Origin: Candidatus Muiribacterium halophilum
Lineage (GTDB): Bacteria > Muiribacteriota > Muiribacteriia > Muiribacteriales > Muiribacteriaceae
Length of the DNA: 64,000 bases
Assembly: GCA_023228995.1 (NCBI GenBank)
Contig: JALOAD010000001.1
Coordinates: 108,118 to 172,117 of the forward strand
Direction: 5' to 3'
Both the position numbers and the translations under genes were made by a program. Positions 27,077-35,618 of the stretch are shown here, one piece after another. Below the pieces are notes generated by a model. The model saw only the letters and a list, made by a program, of their open reading frames with translations, was not told the origin of the DNA and ran no database searches. Position 1 is the stretch's first letter. Every line of letters starts with the position of its first letter.

Positions 27077-27616
27077 ATGAGAGTTTTTGCTGCTTTTGAT
27101 ATATCAAATGAATTCAAAATCAAGTTATATAATTCTATAGAAGATTTAACTTTAAAATATTCTGATATTAATTGGGTTAAACCTGAGAATTTTCATATTA
27201 CACTGAAATTTTACGAAAATATTGGTGATATTCAAAAAGTTAAAGATGAAATAATTGATTTTTCTAATAATATTACAAAAATACCTGTTAAATTCAGAAA
27301 ATTTTCTTTTTTTTCACATAAAGTATTTTATGCTCAGCTTAAATTTACTCCTTTTAAAATTGTAAAAACTATAAAAAATCAATTAAATACCAATTTTACT
27401 CCTCATATAACTCTTGCAAGAAATAAATTTGGAATAGAAATTAAAGAAAATATTGTTGAATCAATGCAGAATATTGATTTTAATCATTCAGAAATTTTAG
27501 ATAATATAACAATATACGAAAGTATTTTAAAAAAGACAGGTTCAGAGTATAGAATAATTGAAAAAATTTATTTAAAAAACTCTTCGCAAAAATCCTGCAC
27601 ATTTTGCTCAAGATAA
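27077..27616 (+). CDS. thpR: RNA 2',3'-cyclic phosphodiesterase (ThpR/LigT, 2H family)
   Basis: This ~179-residue 2H phosphoesterase has both active-site tetrads, NFHITLKF (about residue 42) and TPHITLARN (about residue 110). ThpR opens 2',3'-cyclic phosphates on RNA ends. The conserved N-terminus MRVFAAFDIS argues for the ATG at 27077, although the frame is open further upstream, including ATG 27065 which overlaps the preceding stop. The last ~16 codons lie antisense to the 3' end of the convergent GH3-like gene, a 49-bp overlap. The C-terminal tail (NSSQKSCTFCSR) is therefore constrained by, or a by-product of, the opposite frame. Confidence 0.88.
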   Translation: MRVFAAFDISNEFKIKLYNSIEDLTLKYSDINWVKPENFHITLKFYENIGDIQKVKDEIIDFSNNITKIPVKFRKFSFFSHKVFYAQLKFTPFKIVKTIKNQLNTNFTPHITLARNKFGIEIKENIVESMQNIDFNHSEILDNITIYESILKKTGSEYRIIEKIYLKNSSQKSCTFCSR

Positions 27617-29058
27617 GAGCATAATGCTATATAACAAGGACAATCTTCATAAAGACGAAATTCATACGGTGAATCAAGACCAATTACAATAGTGTTTTCA
27701 TTAGCTCTCGTAACAGCAATACCTAGGTTTTCCCTACCTTCATCATAATGAGCATTTATACTATACAAAATTACAGCTTCATATTGAGTTGCTTTTTCTT
27801 TTATTATTTCAATCTCATTATTATCAGGGCTTAATGAATATTCTATAAGTTCAGATTTTCTTTTAAAATATTTAACACTTCTATGAAAATAATTTACTCC
27901 TTCTTCACCATAAATTGCCTTATAATCTGGTGCTATAACAAGAATATCTTTTACATCTTTTATTTTATGAACAAAATCTTTGCCTTTAAAATATTTTATA
28001 CATTCTTTCATTATAGATTGAACTATTTCTCTATTTTGTTTTTTTATATTATAAAGAGTTTTTTTGTTTGCACTTATATTTTCTGACAAAGTATTAAAAG
28101 AATCTAGTTTTTGTAATGATTTTTCTTTTATATTACCTTTTTTTATTTCCATATAAAGACCATTATAAGCTTCAATATTTTCTCTAAGTCCACCAGGCAT
28201 TATAATTAGATTACATCCTGCTTTATAAGCATTAATAACACTATGAGAAGGTTTTATACCTGAAAATTCTTTCCTATATAAAGATGATGACATTACAATA
28301 CCTTTGTATTCAAGTGTATTTCTTAAAAGGTCTATTATTTCTTCTGAAAAACATGCTGGTTCTTTAACTGTTTTTGATTCTTTAAAATAATAAACATCAG
28401 AAACTTCAATTACTGGAATATTTTCTTGAAAAGCTTTTTTAAAAGAAAGAATTTCATCTTCAAACATACTTTCAAATCCTCTATGAACTGTGTTAAATTG
28501 TATATTTGAAAATTCTTCTAATGAACCAATTCCTGGAAAATTCATGCCACAAAGTATTACACCTGTATCTTTAAATGCTTTAATGAAATTTGCAATATAT
28601 TCAGAGTTTTCTCCGATTGTATCATTAAAAGATGATGTTCCAACAAACATATTATGATTATTCATATTAATATTTAAAAAATCTGAAATCACCATGTTAA
28701 TTCCAAGGGATTTTAATTCTTCAGCCATTATTTTTGCTATTTTATAAGCATTTTGAGGATTTTCTGATAATCCTACGGTCATATTTGAAGGTATATGAGT
28801 TATATTTTTATTAACAGGCATTTGAGTTCCACCACCTGCATGAATTGCAAATATATAATCATTATCTGGATATTTTTTATTAATTTTTGAAATTGCATTT
28901 TTTATATCTGCTGGATTGTTTAAGTTGAGAGTTGATAATAGAAAAAAACAAGCTCTATATTTTTCAATATACATCTGAATTTCAAGCTCAATATCTCCAG
29001 ATGAATCTCCCATTAAAGGATACATAAGTATTTGTGATAACTTGTTTTTAACTTCCAT
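27568..29058 (-). CDS. GH3 (NagZ-like) protein lacking catalytic residues
   Basis: This 496-residue protein follows the beta-N-acetylhexosaminidase NagZ fold line by line: FAIHAGGG at 70-77 (family D-x-E-GG), SLGINMVISDFLNIN (117-131), GMNFPGIGS (171-179, family KHFPGHG) and EYKGIVMSSSL (250-260, family GF-x-G-V-DDL). The Lys/His of the KH motif and the Asp nucleophile are replaced (Gly/Asn and Ser), so hydrolysis by the normal GH3 mechanism is unlikely. No signal peptide is present. A C-terminal GH3-C-like domain follows. The neighbouring NamZ-like gene mirrors the NagZ/NamZ pairing of peptidoglycan turnover. Function is unknown; a binding or regulatory role is possible. Confidence 0.75.
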   Translation of the reverse strand: MEVKNKLSQILMYPLMGDSSGDIELEIQMYIEKYRACFFLLSTLNLNNPADIKNAISKINKKYPDNDYIFAIHAGGGTQMPVNKNITHIPSNMTVGLSENPQNAYKIAKIMAEELKSLGINMVISDFLNINMNNHNMFVGTSSFNDTIGENSEYIANFIKAFKDTGVILCGMNFPGIGSLEEFSNIQFNTVHRGFESMFEDEILSFKKAFQENIPVIEVSDVYYFKESKTVKEPACFSEEIIDLLRNTLEYKGIVMSSSLYRKEFSGIKPSHSVINAYKAGCNLIIMPGGLRENIEAYNGLYMEIKKGNIKEKSLQKLDSFNTLSENISANKKTLYNIKKQNREIVQSIMKECIKYFKGKDFVHKIKDVKDILVIAPDYKAIYGEEGVNYFHRSVKYFKRKSELIEYSLSPDNNEIEIIKEKATQYEAVILYSINAHYDEGRENLGIAVTRANENTIVIGLDSPYEFRLYEDCPCYIALCSYLEQNVQDFCEEFFK

Positions 29059-29140
29059 TTATTGTTTAAACCTCTAATTAAAAATGTAGTTGTACAGAAA
29101 ATATCTATTAACGACTGCAAAAACATTATAAATAATACTT

Positions 29141-29176
<36 letters not shown>

Positions 29177-29204
29177 CAGTATGATTAAGTTAAAACAAAA
29201 TCAA

Positions 29205-29310
29205 ATCCTGGCTCAAAATCATACCGGGATGACACTAAAATCTGCGAATAGCAAATTAAAATGTTCAGTGAACATTTTTGTGTGAGATTGCGAAATAGAT
29301 TTAAAATTTT
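29205..29310. repeat. CCCGG-hairpin repeat plus ATGTTCA palindrome
   Basis: TCCTGGCTCAAAATCATACC then GGGATGACA corresponds to the hairpin repeat found at 43461 and 59331. It is followed by AAATCTGCGAA and an AATGTTCAGTGAACATT palindrome. GAGATTGCGAAATAGATTT closes the tract. The flanking AAATCT/AGATTT phrases match 5161-5260. Similar palindromes occur at 59902 and 63797. Confidence 0.65.
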
Positions 29311-29315
29311 TCCTA

Positions 29316-29714
29316 CTTCGCCATTTCACTCTTTCACTCTTTCACTCTTTCACCATTTCGCCATTTCACTCTTTCACTCTTTCACTCTTTCACTCTTTCA
29401 CCATTTCGCCATTTCACTCTTTCACCATTTCACTCTTTCACCATTTCACTCTTTCACCATTTCACTCTTTCACCATTTCACTCTTTCACTCTTTCACCAT
29501 TTCACTCTTTCACCATTTCACTCTTTCACCATTTCGCCATTTCACTCTTTCACCATTTCACTCTTTCACCATTTCGCCATTTCACTCTTTCACCATTTCA
29601 CTCTTTCACCATTTCGCCATTTCACTCTTTCATCATTTCACTCTTTCACCATTTCACTCTTTCACCATTTCACTCTTTCACCATTTCACTCTTTCACCAT
29701 TTCACTCTTTCACC
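29316..29714. repeat. Tandem array of ~50 octamers (TTTCACTC / TTTCACCA / TTTCGCCA)
   Basis: About 400 bp consist almost only of three interchangeable 8-bp units, TTTCACTC, TTTCACCA and TTTCGCCA, in irregular order. There is one TTTCATCA variant. The array stays open in one forward frame, giving a fake Ser/Phe/His-rich peptide. It lies between the GH3-like and NamZ-like genes, downstream of the latter. Short related tracts occur at 7720 and 59811. Confidence 0.92.
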
Positions 29715-29739
29715 CATGCTCTTTAGCTTCTATACTTTA

Positions 29740-30837
29740 TTAATACAACAAAAGTTTTTCTCTTTTTCCTGTATATTCATCAAGTGTTTTCATTGCTTTA
29801 TAATAAACTTCAGATAGCGGAATATATCTTTCAAGAGATTTCCTTATTCTATCATCTGAAAACAACTCATCAATAACATAATTATCTCTATTGTTCATTA
29901 CAAACTCAAATTCACCAAATGTATTATAACATATTTCTATAATATTCAAAAATAATTCAATAGAATTTAATAATTCCTTGTTAATAACTTTAAATTGAAT
30001 TCCTTTGCATAATTTATTTGAATAAACTCCATTTTCTGGTATAAATTCACATGTTTCCATTTCAAAACCTTCCATTCCAAGATAAATTATCTGATCAAAT
30101 ACATTATCTGAATCAATCCATGGTGCTCCAAAAACTGAATAACTTTTTTCAGTTCCAATACCAATTGAAAGATTTGTACCTTCAAGAAGATGAAATCCTG
30201 GATAAAGAAAAAACGCATTATAATCCTTAATATCAGGAAATTGAAATTCAAATACTGGTTTTATATCATCTAAAAATTTTTCTCTATTATAACCTTCCAT
30301 TTTTATAACATTAATTTTTGCTTCTCTAAAAAGTTCTTCTTGTAAAAAAAGCCCTATTTCTCCAATTGTAAGACCATGTCTCAAAGGTATATTAATTCTT
30401 GAATATTGACCTATTATACCGTCAAATATATTACCATTTATAGGATTTGGTCTGTCGAGAATATAAAGTTGAATATCTTTTCCATTTATAAATTCAATTA
30501 TTTCATAAAGTGCTTTTATTACATCAGTATTTTTTACTCCATAATTTTGTATATCAAAAAGAATAACTTTGACTTTAAGTAATTTTTTGTATGTTTCTTC
30601 AGAAAAAGCTGGAAGAATCGGGATTTTATTATATTCAGTTAAATTTTCATCTTTATTAATAAAAAAACCAAATGATGGTTCAATAATGTATTTTAAATTG
30701 TAATTAGGATTAAAAAAATTATCAATAACTCTCTCACCATTGCAATCATACATGTTATAAGAGGTAAATATTGCAAGCGGTATATCTTTTATAAAATGCG
30801 ATTTTTTTAATAGTAAAACATCAATTCCATTTAACAT
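29740..30837 (-). CDS. DUF1343 / NamZ-like (exo-N-acetylmuramidase family) protein with altered active site
   Basis: This 365-residue protein has DUF1343 (GH171) landmarks: NGIDVLLL at the start, VKVILFDIQNYGVK (89-102), LYILDRPNPINGNIFDG (124-140), PLRHGLTIGEIG, FFLYPGFHLLEGTNLSIGIG and FGAPWID. The family motif PEHG is here PSFG (54-57), and the Arg after DIQ-x-x-G is Lys, so the presumed catalytic Glu/His are gone. NamZ enzymes release MurNAc from peptidoglycan ends in concert with NagZ. Here both neighbours look inactive. No signal peptide. GAGGA precedes the start. Confident for family, not for function. Confidence 0.8.
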   Translation of the reverse strand: MLNGIDVLLLKKSHFIKDIPLAIFTSYNMYDCNGERVIDNFFNPNYNLKYIIEPSFGFFINKDENLTEYNKIPILPAFSEETYKKLLKVKVILFDIQNYGVKNTDVIKALYEIIEFINGKDIQLYILDRPNPINGNIFDGIIGQYSRINIPLRHGLTIGEIGLFLQEELFREAKINVIKMEGYNREKFLDDIKPVFEFQFPDIKDYNAFFLYPGFHLLEGTNLSIGIGTEKSYSVFGAPWIDSDNVFDQIIYLGMEGFEMETCEFIPENGVYSNKLCKGIQFKVINKELLNSIELFLNIIEICYNTFGEFEFVMNNRDNYVIDELFSDDRIRKSLERYIPLSEVYYKAMKTLDEYTGKREKLLLY

Positions 30838-30901
30838 AATACTTTATCCTCTATTACTATTGAAAACTCAATTATATACTTAAAAAGTAATAATATTTAA
30901 A

Positions 30902-31921
30902 TTACAATAAAAAATCAACATAATCAACTGTTTTAACACTATATTTTAATGTTGATATGTTATTTATGATTTTTTTGCCATTAATAATATTAATAGAATT
31001 ACTGCTTATTAGAATAATATTTTCATTAATTTTCCCAAAAAAAACTTTTTCTCCGAGATTAAATGAATCTATAACAATTTCTTCTTTATTTAAATTTTCA
31101 ATTATTACAAGTATATTTTTATCTTTTTCAATATTATATCTAACTTCATACTTATAGCTTTTATCTATATATGTGTTAACTATTTTATATCCAGATTTTT
31201 TTTCTTCTGGAAAATATTCCCTACTTCCGGTCTGAATTCGTTCAATCTTATCATTTATTACTTTGTTTAAACTATAAAAAGAACCTCTTTTATTGCTTTC
31301 TTGAGATGTAAAATTCCAAATATTGTTTTCAATAAATTGAGTATTAAGATGACCATTTACAAGATTCACCTTTATATCTTCTATAAGTTTTAAATTATTT
31401 AAATCATTAATTGAAATTTTAAATATATGATATGGAAACATAATATTATCTAATAAATAAAGAATATTATGTTTAATCATAATATCATGAGCATTTTTTT
31501 TAATAGGTAATTTAAGAACATTTATATTATTTAATTTATCATCAAGAACAAAAACACTGTTTTCTGTACATAAAATTATATTATCTTTATAAATATCACA
31601 ATCAAATATAATATCGTTAAATTTTTTTGAAATTCCATTGAACTCAAGGTGTTTTTGTTTAACAATTAGAAATGAATCTTTTAAAAAAAGTACTTTTTTA
31701 ACAGTATTATCATTAAAAAATCCAAATCCACTTGTATTTTCTTCAGTTTTATGATCTTTAATAAGTATTTGCTTTGATTCTATAATATCAATATTGTTAA
31801 ATTTAAGCACAACAAAAGAATATTTATTTCCAATTAATATATTTTGATTATAAATATCTTTTCCCGATAAACAATATACTATGGCTATAAAAACAATAAG
31901 CAAAAAAAAGATTTTTTTCAT
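30902..31921 (-). CDS. Exported protein of unknown function, beta-propeller-like
   Basis: This 339-residue protein starts with a signal peptide or anchor (MKKIFFLLIVFIAIVYCLSG). The rest alternates short beta strands such as KVLFLKDSFLIVKQK, NIILCTENSVFVLDD, HNILYLLDN and NIILISSNSINIING, a pattern like WD/beta-propeller blades. No family motif was recognised. No ribosome site is visible before the ATG. It is 64 bp upstream of the NamZ-like gene on the same strand, so it may share that transcript. Confidence 0.6.
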   Translation of the reverse strand: MKKIFFLLIVFIAIVYCLSGKDIYNQNILIGNKYSFVVLKFNNIDIIESKQILIKDHKTEENTSGFGFFNDNTVKKVLFLKDSFLIVKQKHLEFNGISKKFNDIIFDCDIYKDNIILCTENSVFVLDDKLNNINVLKLPIKKNAHDIMIKHNILYLLDNIMFPYHIFKISINDLNNLKLIEDIKVNLVNGHLNTQFIENNIWNFTSQESNKRGSFYSLNKVINDKIERIQTGSREYFPEEKKSGYKIVNTYIDKSYKYEVRYNIEKDKNILVIIENLNKEEIVIDSFNLGEKVFFGKINENIILISSNSINIINGKKIINNISTLKYSVKTVDYVDFLL

Positions 31922-32128
31922 TTCAACATTGTATCATTATATAAGGTTTTTTTTTGAACCTGTTACCAGATATAAATAATTAATACAAAAAACTAGTAAT
32001 AGAACAGATTTTTCATATTTATAAAAAATATCAATTAAAATAGTAAATTTTCTAATCAACCCTTCAAAACCTGCCGATAATTCAATTGTATAAAAGTTAA
32101 TTAAGCGCGAATATACAGGAGGAGAGTT

Positions 32129-33598
32129 ATGAACAGAAAAAAAGTTCTGAAAAAACTGGTTTTATTGACTGCGATGCTATTTGTAACATTTCTACTCGCA
32201 GGATGTGGATCAGCTGGGGTATCTTCAGGTTCTATCAAAGTACAAGTTGTAGAAATGGTAGATTTATCTGAAAGTATTATTACAAACGCAATTGTTGGAG
32301 TAGAATCTGATTCTACTGGTTCTGGACCTGCTTTGCACAGGCAAGTTGTAAAAGCTAATGGTTCAGGTAATACATTTATTTTTGAAGATCTTCCACCATC
32401 TGTAACTTATCAGGTTTATGTGGAAGCTTCAGGTTATGTAAATGATGAACAAATTTCTCAAGGTAAGGCAACTGGTGGAGCACCTATGAGAGCTACAGAA
32501 ATTGCAGACCGAGCATATAAGACAGTAAAAGTTGAAGATGGTCAGGATTATTTTGTTAAAATTTATATGAAAAAAAATCCAACCCCTTCTACAGGAAGCA
32601 TCGAAGGTATTGTTCGTGGTGTTGATCCAAACAATGTCGCAAACAGTGTTATATTAGCAAATTCGACAGTTGTTGTTAGAAACAGCGATGATTCTATGGC
32701 TTTTTCAGCAAAAACTGATCAGACTGGATTTTATATAATTTCTAATATACCAATTGATGCTCAAGGTTATAAATTACAATGTTATGCTGCAAATGATCAG
32801 GGACCGACTCAGATTTATAGACCTCTTGAATCAACTGGTGGCGGAGAAAACGAAACTGGTAACGGTTCTAATTCAGAAATATTCCTTGTTCCTGGAGATG
32901 TTGTAAGAAAAGATATATTTCTTCAAAAATCAGTTATCGAAGCAACACCTGAAACAGGTGGTATAATTACAGCTGTTGTACAATCAAACAATGGACTTGC
33001 AATAGATTTTAATACAACTCCAATGTTTGCAACCTTATATAGAGATGGAAGTGCATATCATACTAAAAGAGTTGGAGATGGTGGGCTTATAGAATTCTCT
33101 GACCTTCCTATAACTGAAGGTGGAATTAATTACAATAAACTTGAAGTTCATTCATCATTTATTGAAAATAGTCCAGTTATCTTTGCAGGTTTTAATGCAA
33201 CTTTAACAAAAAACAGTAAATCTTTTGCAGCTCCTGCTCCAGCAGAAGTTATATTAAGAACTGGTAATTGTAATGTAACAATAAGTGGAACATTCGCCGG
33301 TACTAATCTTTCTGGTGCACAGGTACAGACAAGAGTTACTGCTGAAGGTTCTCCTTCAACTGCATTAGTAACTTTAACAAGCACAAGTGCTGGAAGCAAT
33401 TCTGCATCTGGAAATGGTAGTCTTACAAGTATACCAATCGGTAAGAGAAAAGTTAGTGCTGTTGCAACAGTTACTAATAATGGTGTTGGTGGAACAACTG
33501 CTCTTTCTGTTACAATGGCTAACAATGAACAGGAAGTAATTATAATATCAGGAACCGATGCATCAGCTGCATTTAGTTTCCAAGCAACAAAACAATAA
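32129..33598 (+). CDS. Lipoprotein with carboxypeptidase-regulatory-like repeats
   Basis: This 489-residue protein has a type II signal peptide ending in the lipobox FLLAGC (Cys about 26), so it should be lipid-anchored. Beyond it are three to four beta-sandwich modules (GSIKVQVVEMVD, GSIEGIVRGVDPNN, GIITAVVQSN, CNVTISGTFAG) with the FEDLPPS-type turns of CarboxypepD_reg/SpaA-like folds. Composition is Gly/Ser/Thr-rich, unlike the Lys/Asn-rich neighbours. AGGAGGAG lies 7 bp before the ATG. The 207 bp upstream hold no other gene. It is followed by the PorV-like gene and may form an envelope complex with it. Confidence 0.8.
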   Translation: MNRKKVLKKLVLLTAMLFVTFLLAGCGSAGVSSGSIKVQVVEMVDLSESIITNAIVGVESDSTGSGPALHRQVVKANGSGNTFIFEDLPPSVTYQVYVEASGYVNDEQISQGKATGGAPMRATEIADRAYKTVKVEDGQDYFVKIYMKKNPTPSTGSIEGIVRGVDPNNVANSVILANSTVVVRNSDDSMAFSAKTDQTGFYIISNIPIDAQGYKLQCYAANDQGPTQIYRPLESTGGGENETGNGSNSEIFLVPGDVVRKDIFLQKSVIEATPETGGIITAVVQSNNGLAIDFNTTPMFATLYRDGSAYHTKRVGDGGLIEFSDLPITEGGINYNKLEVHSSFIENSPVIFAGFNATLTKNSKSFAAPAPAEVILRTGNCNVTISGTFAGTNLSGAQVQTRVTAEGSPSTALVTLTSTSAGSNSASGNGSLTSIPIGKRKVSAVATVTNNGVGGTTALSVTMANNEQEVIIISGTDASAAFSFQATKQ

Positions 33599-33663
33599 AT
33601 AGTGTATAATTATATAAGGGTGTTTTTAAGTTACTCTTATTTATAAAGAAAAGCGAGGTGTAA

Positions 33664-34791
33664 ATGATGAAAAAGCTTGGTGCAATATTCGGCCTTTTAG
33701 CTCTATGTGTCTTTTCCTTCGCAAGTGACGGTGGGGCCGGTCAGGCAGGTGCATATCTCAAAATGGGTGTTGGTGCCCGTGCACTCGGCATGGGTGGAGC
33801 TTTTGTAGCTGTCTCGGATGATGCAACCGCATCATACTGGAATCCAGCCGGACTTGCAAAATTAAAAAAAGACCAAGCAAGTTTTATGCATGCAAAACTA
33901 AAACTTGATAGAAATTTCGATTTTATAAACTATGTAAAAAAACAGGGTGAAAACCAAGCAATTGCGTTTTCTGTAATTCGCTTTGGTGTTGATAACATAC
34001 CTGAAACCAGAATATGGAGATTTGATTCAAGTGGGAATTTAAAATCTAATCTTACTTTTGGTAATCCATATTATTATATCGATACAGCAACTGGAGATGC
34101 AAGAGCTATACCTGTAACTACTACAGGTGCTAATAGTGAAGCAACTCCACCTACAGTTAATCCTACTTATGATAATACTTGGACTAAAGAGCAGGTAGAA
34201 GGTGTTCAAGCTGGTGGAGATTCAAGCAGTGCATTACAAACAGATATTGTAGGACCTGAACCGGTTAAAATATTTTCTAATTTTGATGATAATGAAGATA
34301 CTATGTTTGTGTCATGGTCAAAAGGTTTTGATAATTTATATTTAGGTGCAAACTTTAAATATATGACTCAGAGTCTTTTTGGATATGATGCTGATTCTTT
34401 TGGTATGGATATTGGATTATTATATGATTATACATCAAAATTAACATTTGGTCTTTCAATAAGGGATCTTTTTGGTGAAATGAAATGGGATACTCCATCT
34501 AAAACAGCAGATAAGATTCCAGTAACAACTCAACTTGGTATTGCTTACAGACCTATGTCAACATGGTTAATCGCGCTTGATTATAACAAGGTTGAAAATA
34601 TGAGCTCTGAGTTCTATTTTGGTGCTGAAAAAGCAATCAACGATATACTAAGTGTAAGAATAGGTTCAAATGACAGTGATTTTTCTGCTGGACTTTCATT
34701 CTATAATGAAGAATGGGTTTTTGAATATGCCTATGCTGAACAAGAATTAGGTAATATTCACAGATTCTCGACAACAAGAAGCTTTAAGTAA
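33664..34791 (+). CDS. PorV/PorQ family outer-membrane protein
   Basis: This 375-residue protein has a signal peptide (MKKLGAIFGLLALCVFSFA). The family opening follows: AGAYLKMGVGARALGMGGAF, VAVSDDATASYWNPAGLA. A beta-barrel with strands ending in aromatic residues follows, as in FadL-fold PorV/PorQ proteins. PorV is linked to type IX secretion in Bacteroidetes, but homologues occur widely without it and no T9SS genes are seen here. GAGGTG precedes the start. A strong terminator lies 24 bp after the stop, so the lipoprotein-PorV pair ends here. Confidence 0.88.
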   Translation: MMKKLGAIFGLLALCVFSFASDGGAGQAGAYLKMGVGARALGMGGAFVAVSDDATASYWNPAGLAKLKKDQASFMHAKLKLDRNFDFINYVKKQGENQAIAFSVIRFGVDNIPETRIWRFDSSGNLKSNLTFGNPYYYIDTATGDARAIPVTTTGANSEATPPTVNPTYDNTWTKEQVEGVQAGGDSSSALQTDIVGPEPVKIFSNFDDNEDTMFVSWSKGFDNLYLGANFKYMTQSLFGYDADSFGMDIGLLYDYTSKLTFGLSIRDLFGEMKWDTPSKTADKIPVTTQLGIAYRPMSTWLIALDYNKVENMSSEFYFGAEKAINDILSVRIGSNDSDFSAGLSFYNEEWVFEYAYAEQELGNIHRFSTTRSFK

Positions 34792-34814
34792 AACTCTACT
34801 CCTTTTTTAAATAA

Positions 34815-34842
34815 AAAAAAGCCTGGGAAACTAGGCTTTTTT
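34815..34842 (+). terminator. Rho-independent terminator after the PorV-like gene
   Basis: AAAAAGCCT and AGGCTTTTTT form a 9-bp stem with an 8-base loop and a trailing T run. It lies just after the stop at 34791. The A-rich left arm makes it work for leftward transcripts as well. Confidence 0.85.
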
Positions 34843-34871
34843 ACTTTATATGATTATTATATTGTTTTTCT

Positions 34872-34965
34872 CACTAGATTTGCTAGCAAATTGCTAATTA
34901 GGTGCAAAGCACCGCTAATGTTCTTTCTTGCTTTTCTAATTGTCTATTTATAGACATTAATGCTC
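34872..34965. repeat. Modular palindromic repeats
   Basis: Hairpins ATTTGCTAGCAAAT, GGTGCAAAGCACC and TGTCTATTTATAGACA have unrelated stems and stand in series. They are joined by TGCTAATTAG and GCTAATG-type linkers. The phrase TCTTTCTTGCTT after the second one is shared with 22690 and 46770. No gene lies between the terminator and 35040. Confidence 0.65.
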
Positions 34966-35039
34966 CTTCGCTATTTCACTAGTTCTTAAATTGCTTTTAT
35001 AATTCTTAATTTTTAATTATTAATTGTTATTTGTTTATA

Positions 35040-35618
35040 TTAATACTTCTGCAATAGCATTTCATCAGGATTAACTGGTCCTGATGTCATAATATGAGAT
35101 ATAAGCACATCTGTATCTTCGCCATTAATAAGAAATTTAACTGATTTTACCGCATCAATCTGACAAACTGTATTTGCAATACCATAAATAAACAATAATT
35201 CAGGTAATATTCCACCTTGGAAATTTGACCTAACTTCTCTTGATAAATCAATATAAAGAACATTTTCAGATAAAAAATAATTTCTCAAAGTAACTTTTTC
35301 AGGAATAACATTAAAAAGATCGGAGTTTTCAGGACCTTTGAAATATTCATCAAGTACAATTCCAGAAAGAACAAGTGGATTATGGGACAATCTTATCTTT
35401 CTATCTTCTCTAATTAATTTATTACCATCTGTATAATAAAAAGACATATTAAGAATTTCAAAATTCTGTTCATTAATTTCTTTTTGCTCAAATTTATCAG
35501 GCATTTCAGAAGAATAATCCTCAATTTCATAATAAAAAATAAAATATGAACTTACACATAAAATTGCAAGCCAAAATATTTTAAAAACTAATTTTATAAA
35601 TCCAAAACTATCTTTCAT
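35040..35618 (-). CDS. GerMN domain envelope protein
   Basis: This 192-residue protein has one N-terminal membrane segment (LVFKIFWLAILCVSSYFIFY) and a GerMN domain from about residue 60. Typical phrases are YYTDGNKLIREDRKI, LSENVLYIDLSREV and FIYGIANTVCQIDAVKSVKF. GerMN domains occur in spore germination protein GerM and in many envelope proteins that act beside amidases. Its ATG overlaps the amidase stop (ATGA). A cell-wall remodelling role is inferred from this link; the diderm context makes sporulation unlikely. Confidence 0.85.
   Translation of the reverse strand: MKDSFGFIKLVFKIFWLAILCVSSYFIFYYEIEDYSSEMPDKFEQKEINEQNFEILNMSFYYTDGNKLIREDRKIRLSHNPLVLSGIVLDEYFKGPENSDLFNVIPEKVTLRNYFLSENVLYIDLSREVRSNFQGGILPELLFIYGIANTVCQIDAVKSVKFLINGEDTDVLISHIMTSGPVNPDEMLLQKY

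Noticed and set aside
29316-29714. Possible CRISPR array
   Set aside because: Units are only 8 bp and contiguous, there are no unique spacers, and no cas genes are present.
29261-29743. Open frame of 160 codons rich in Phe, His, Ser and Thr
   Set aside because: It is a translation of the 8-bp tandem array, with no ribosome site, domain or credible composition.
33148-33525. Leftward open frame of 125 codons
   Set aside because: It is antisense to the lipoprotein gene, which has a signal peptide, lipobox and strong ribosome site.
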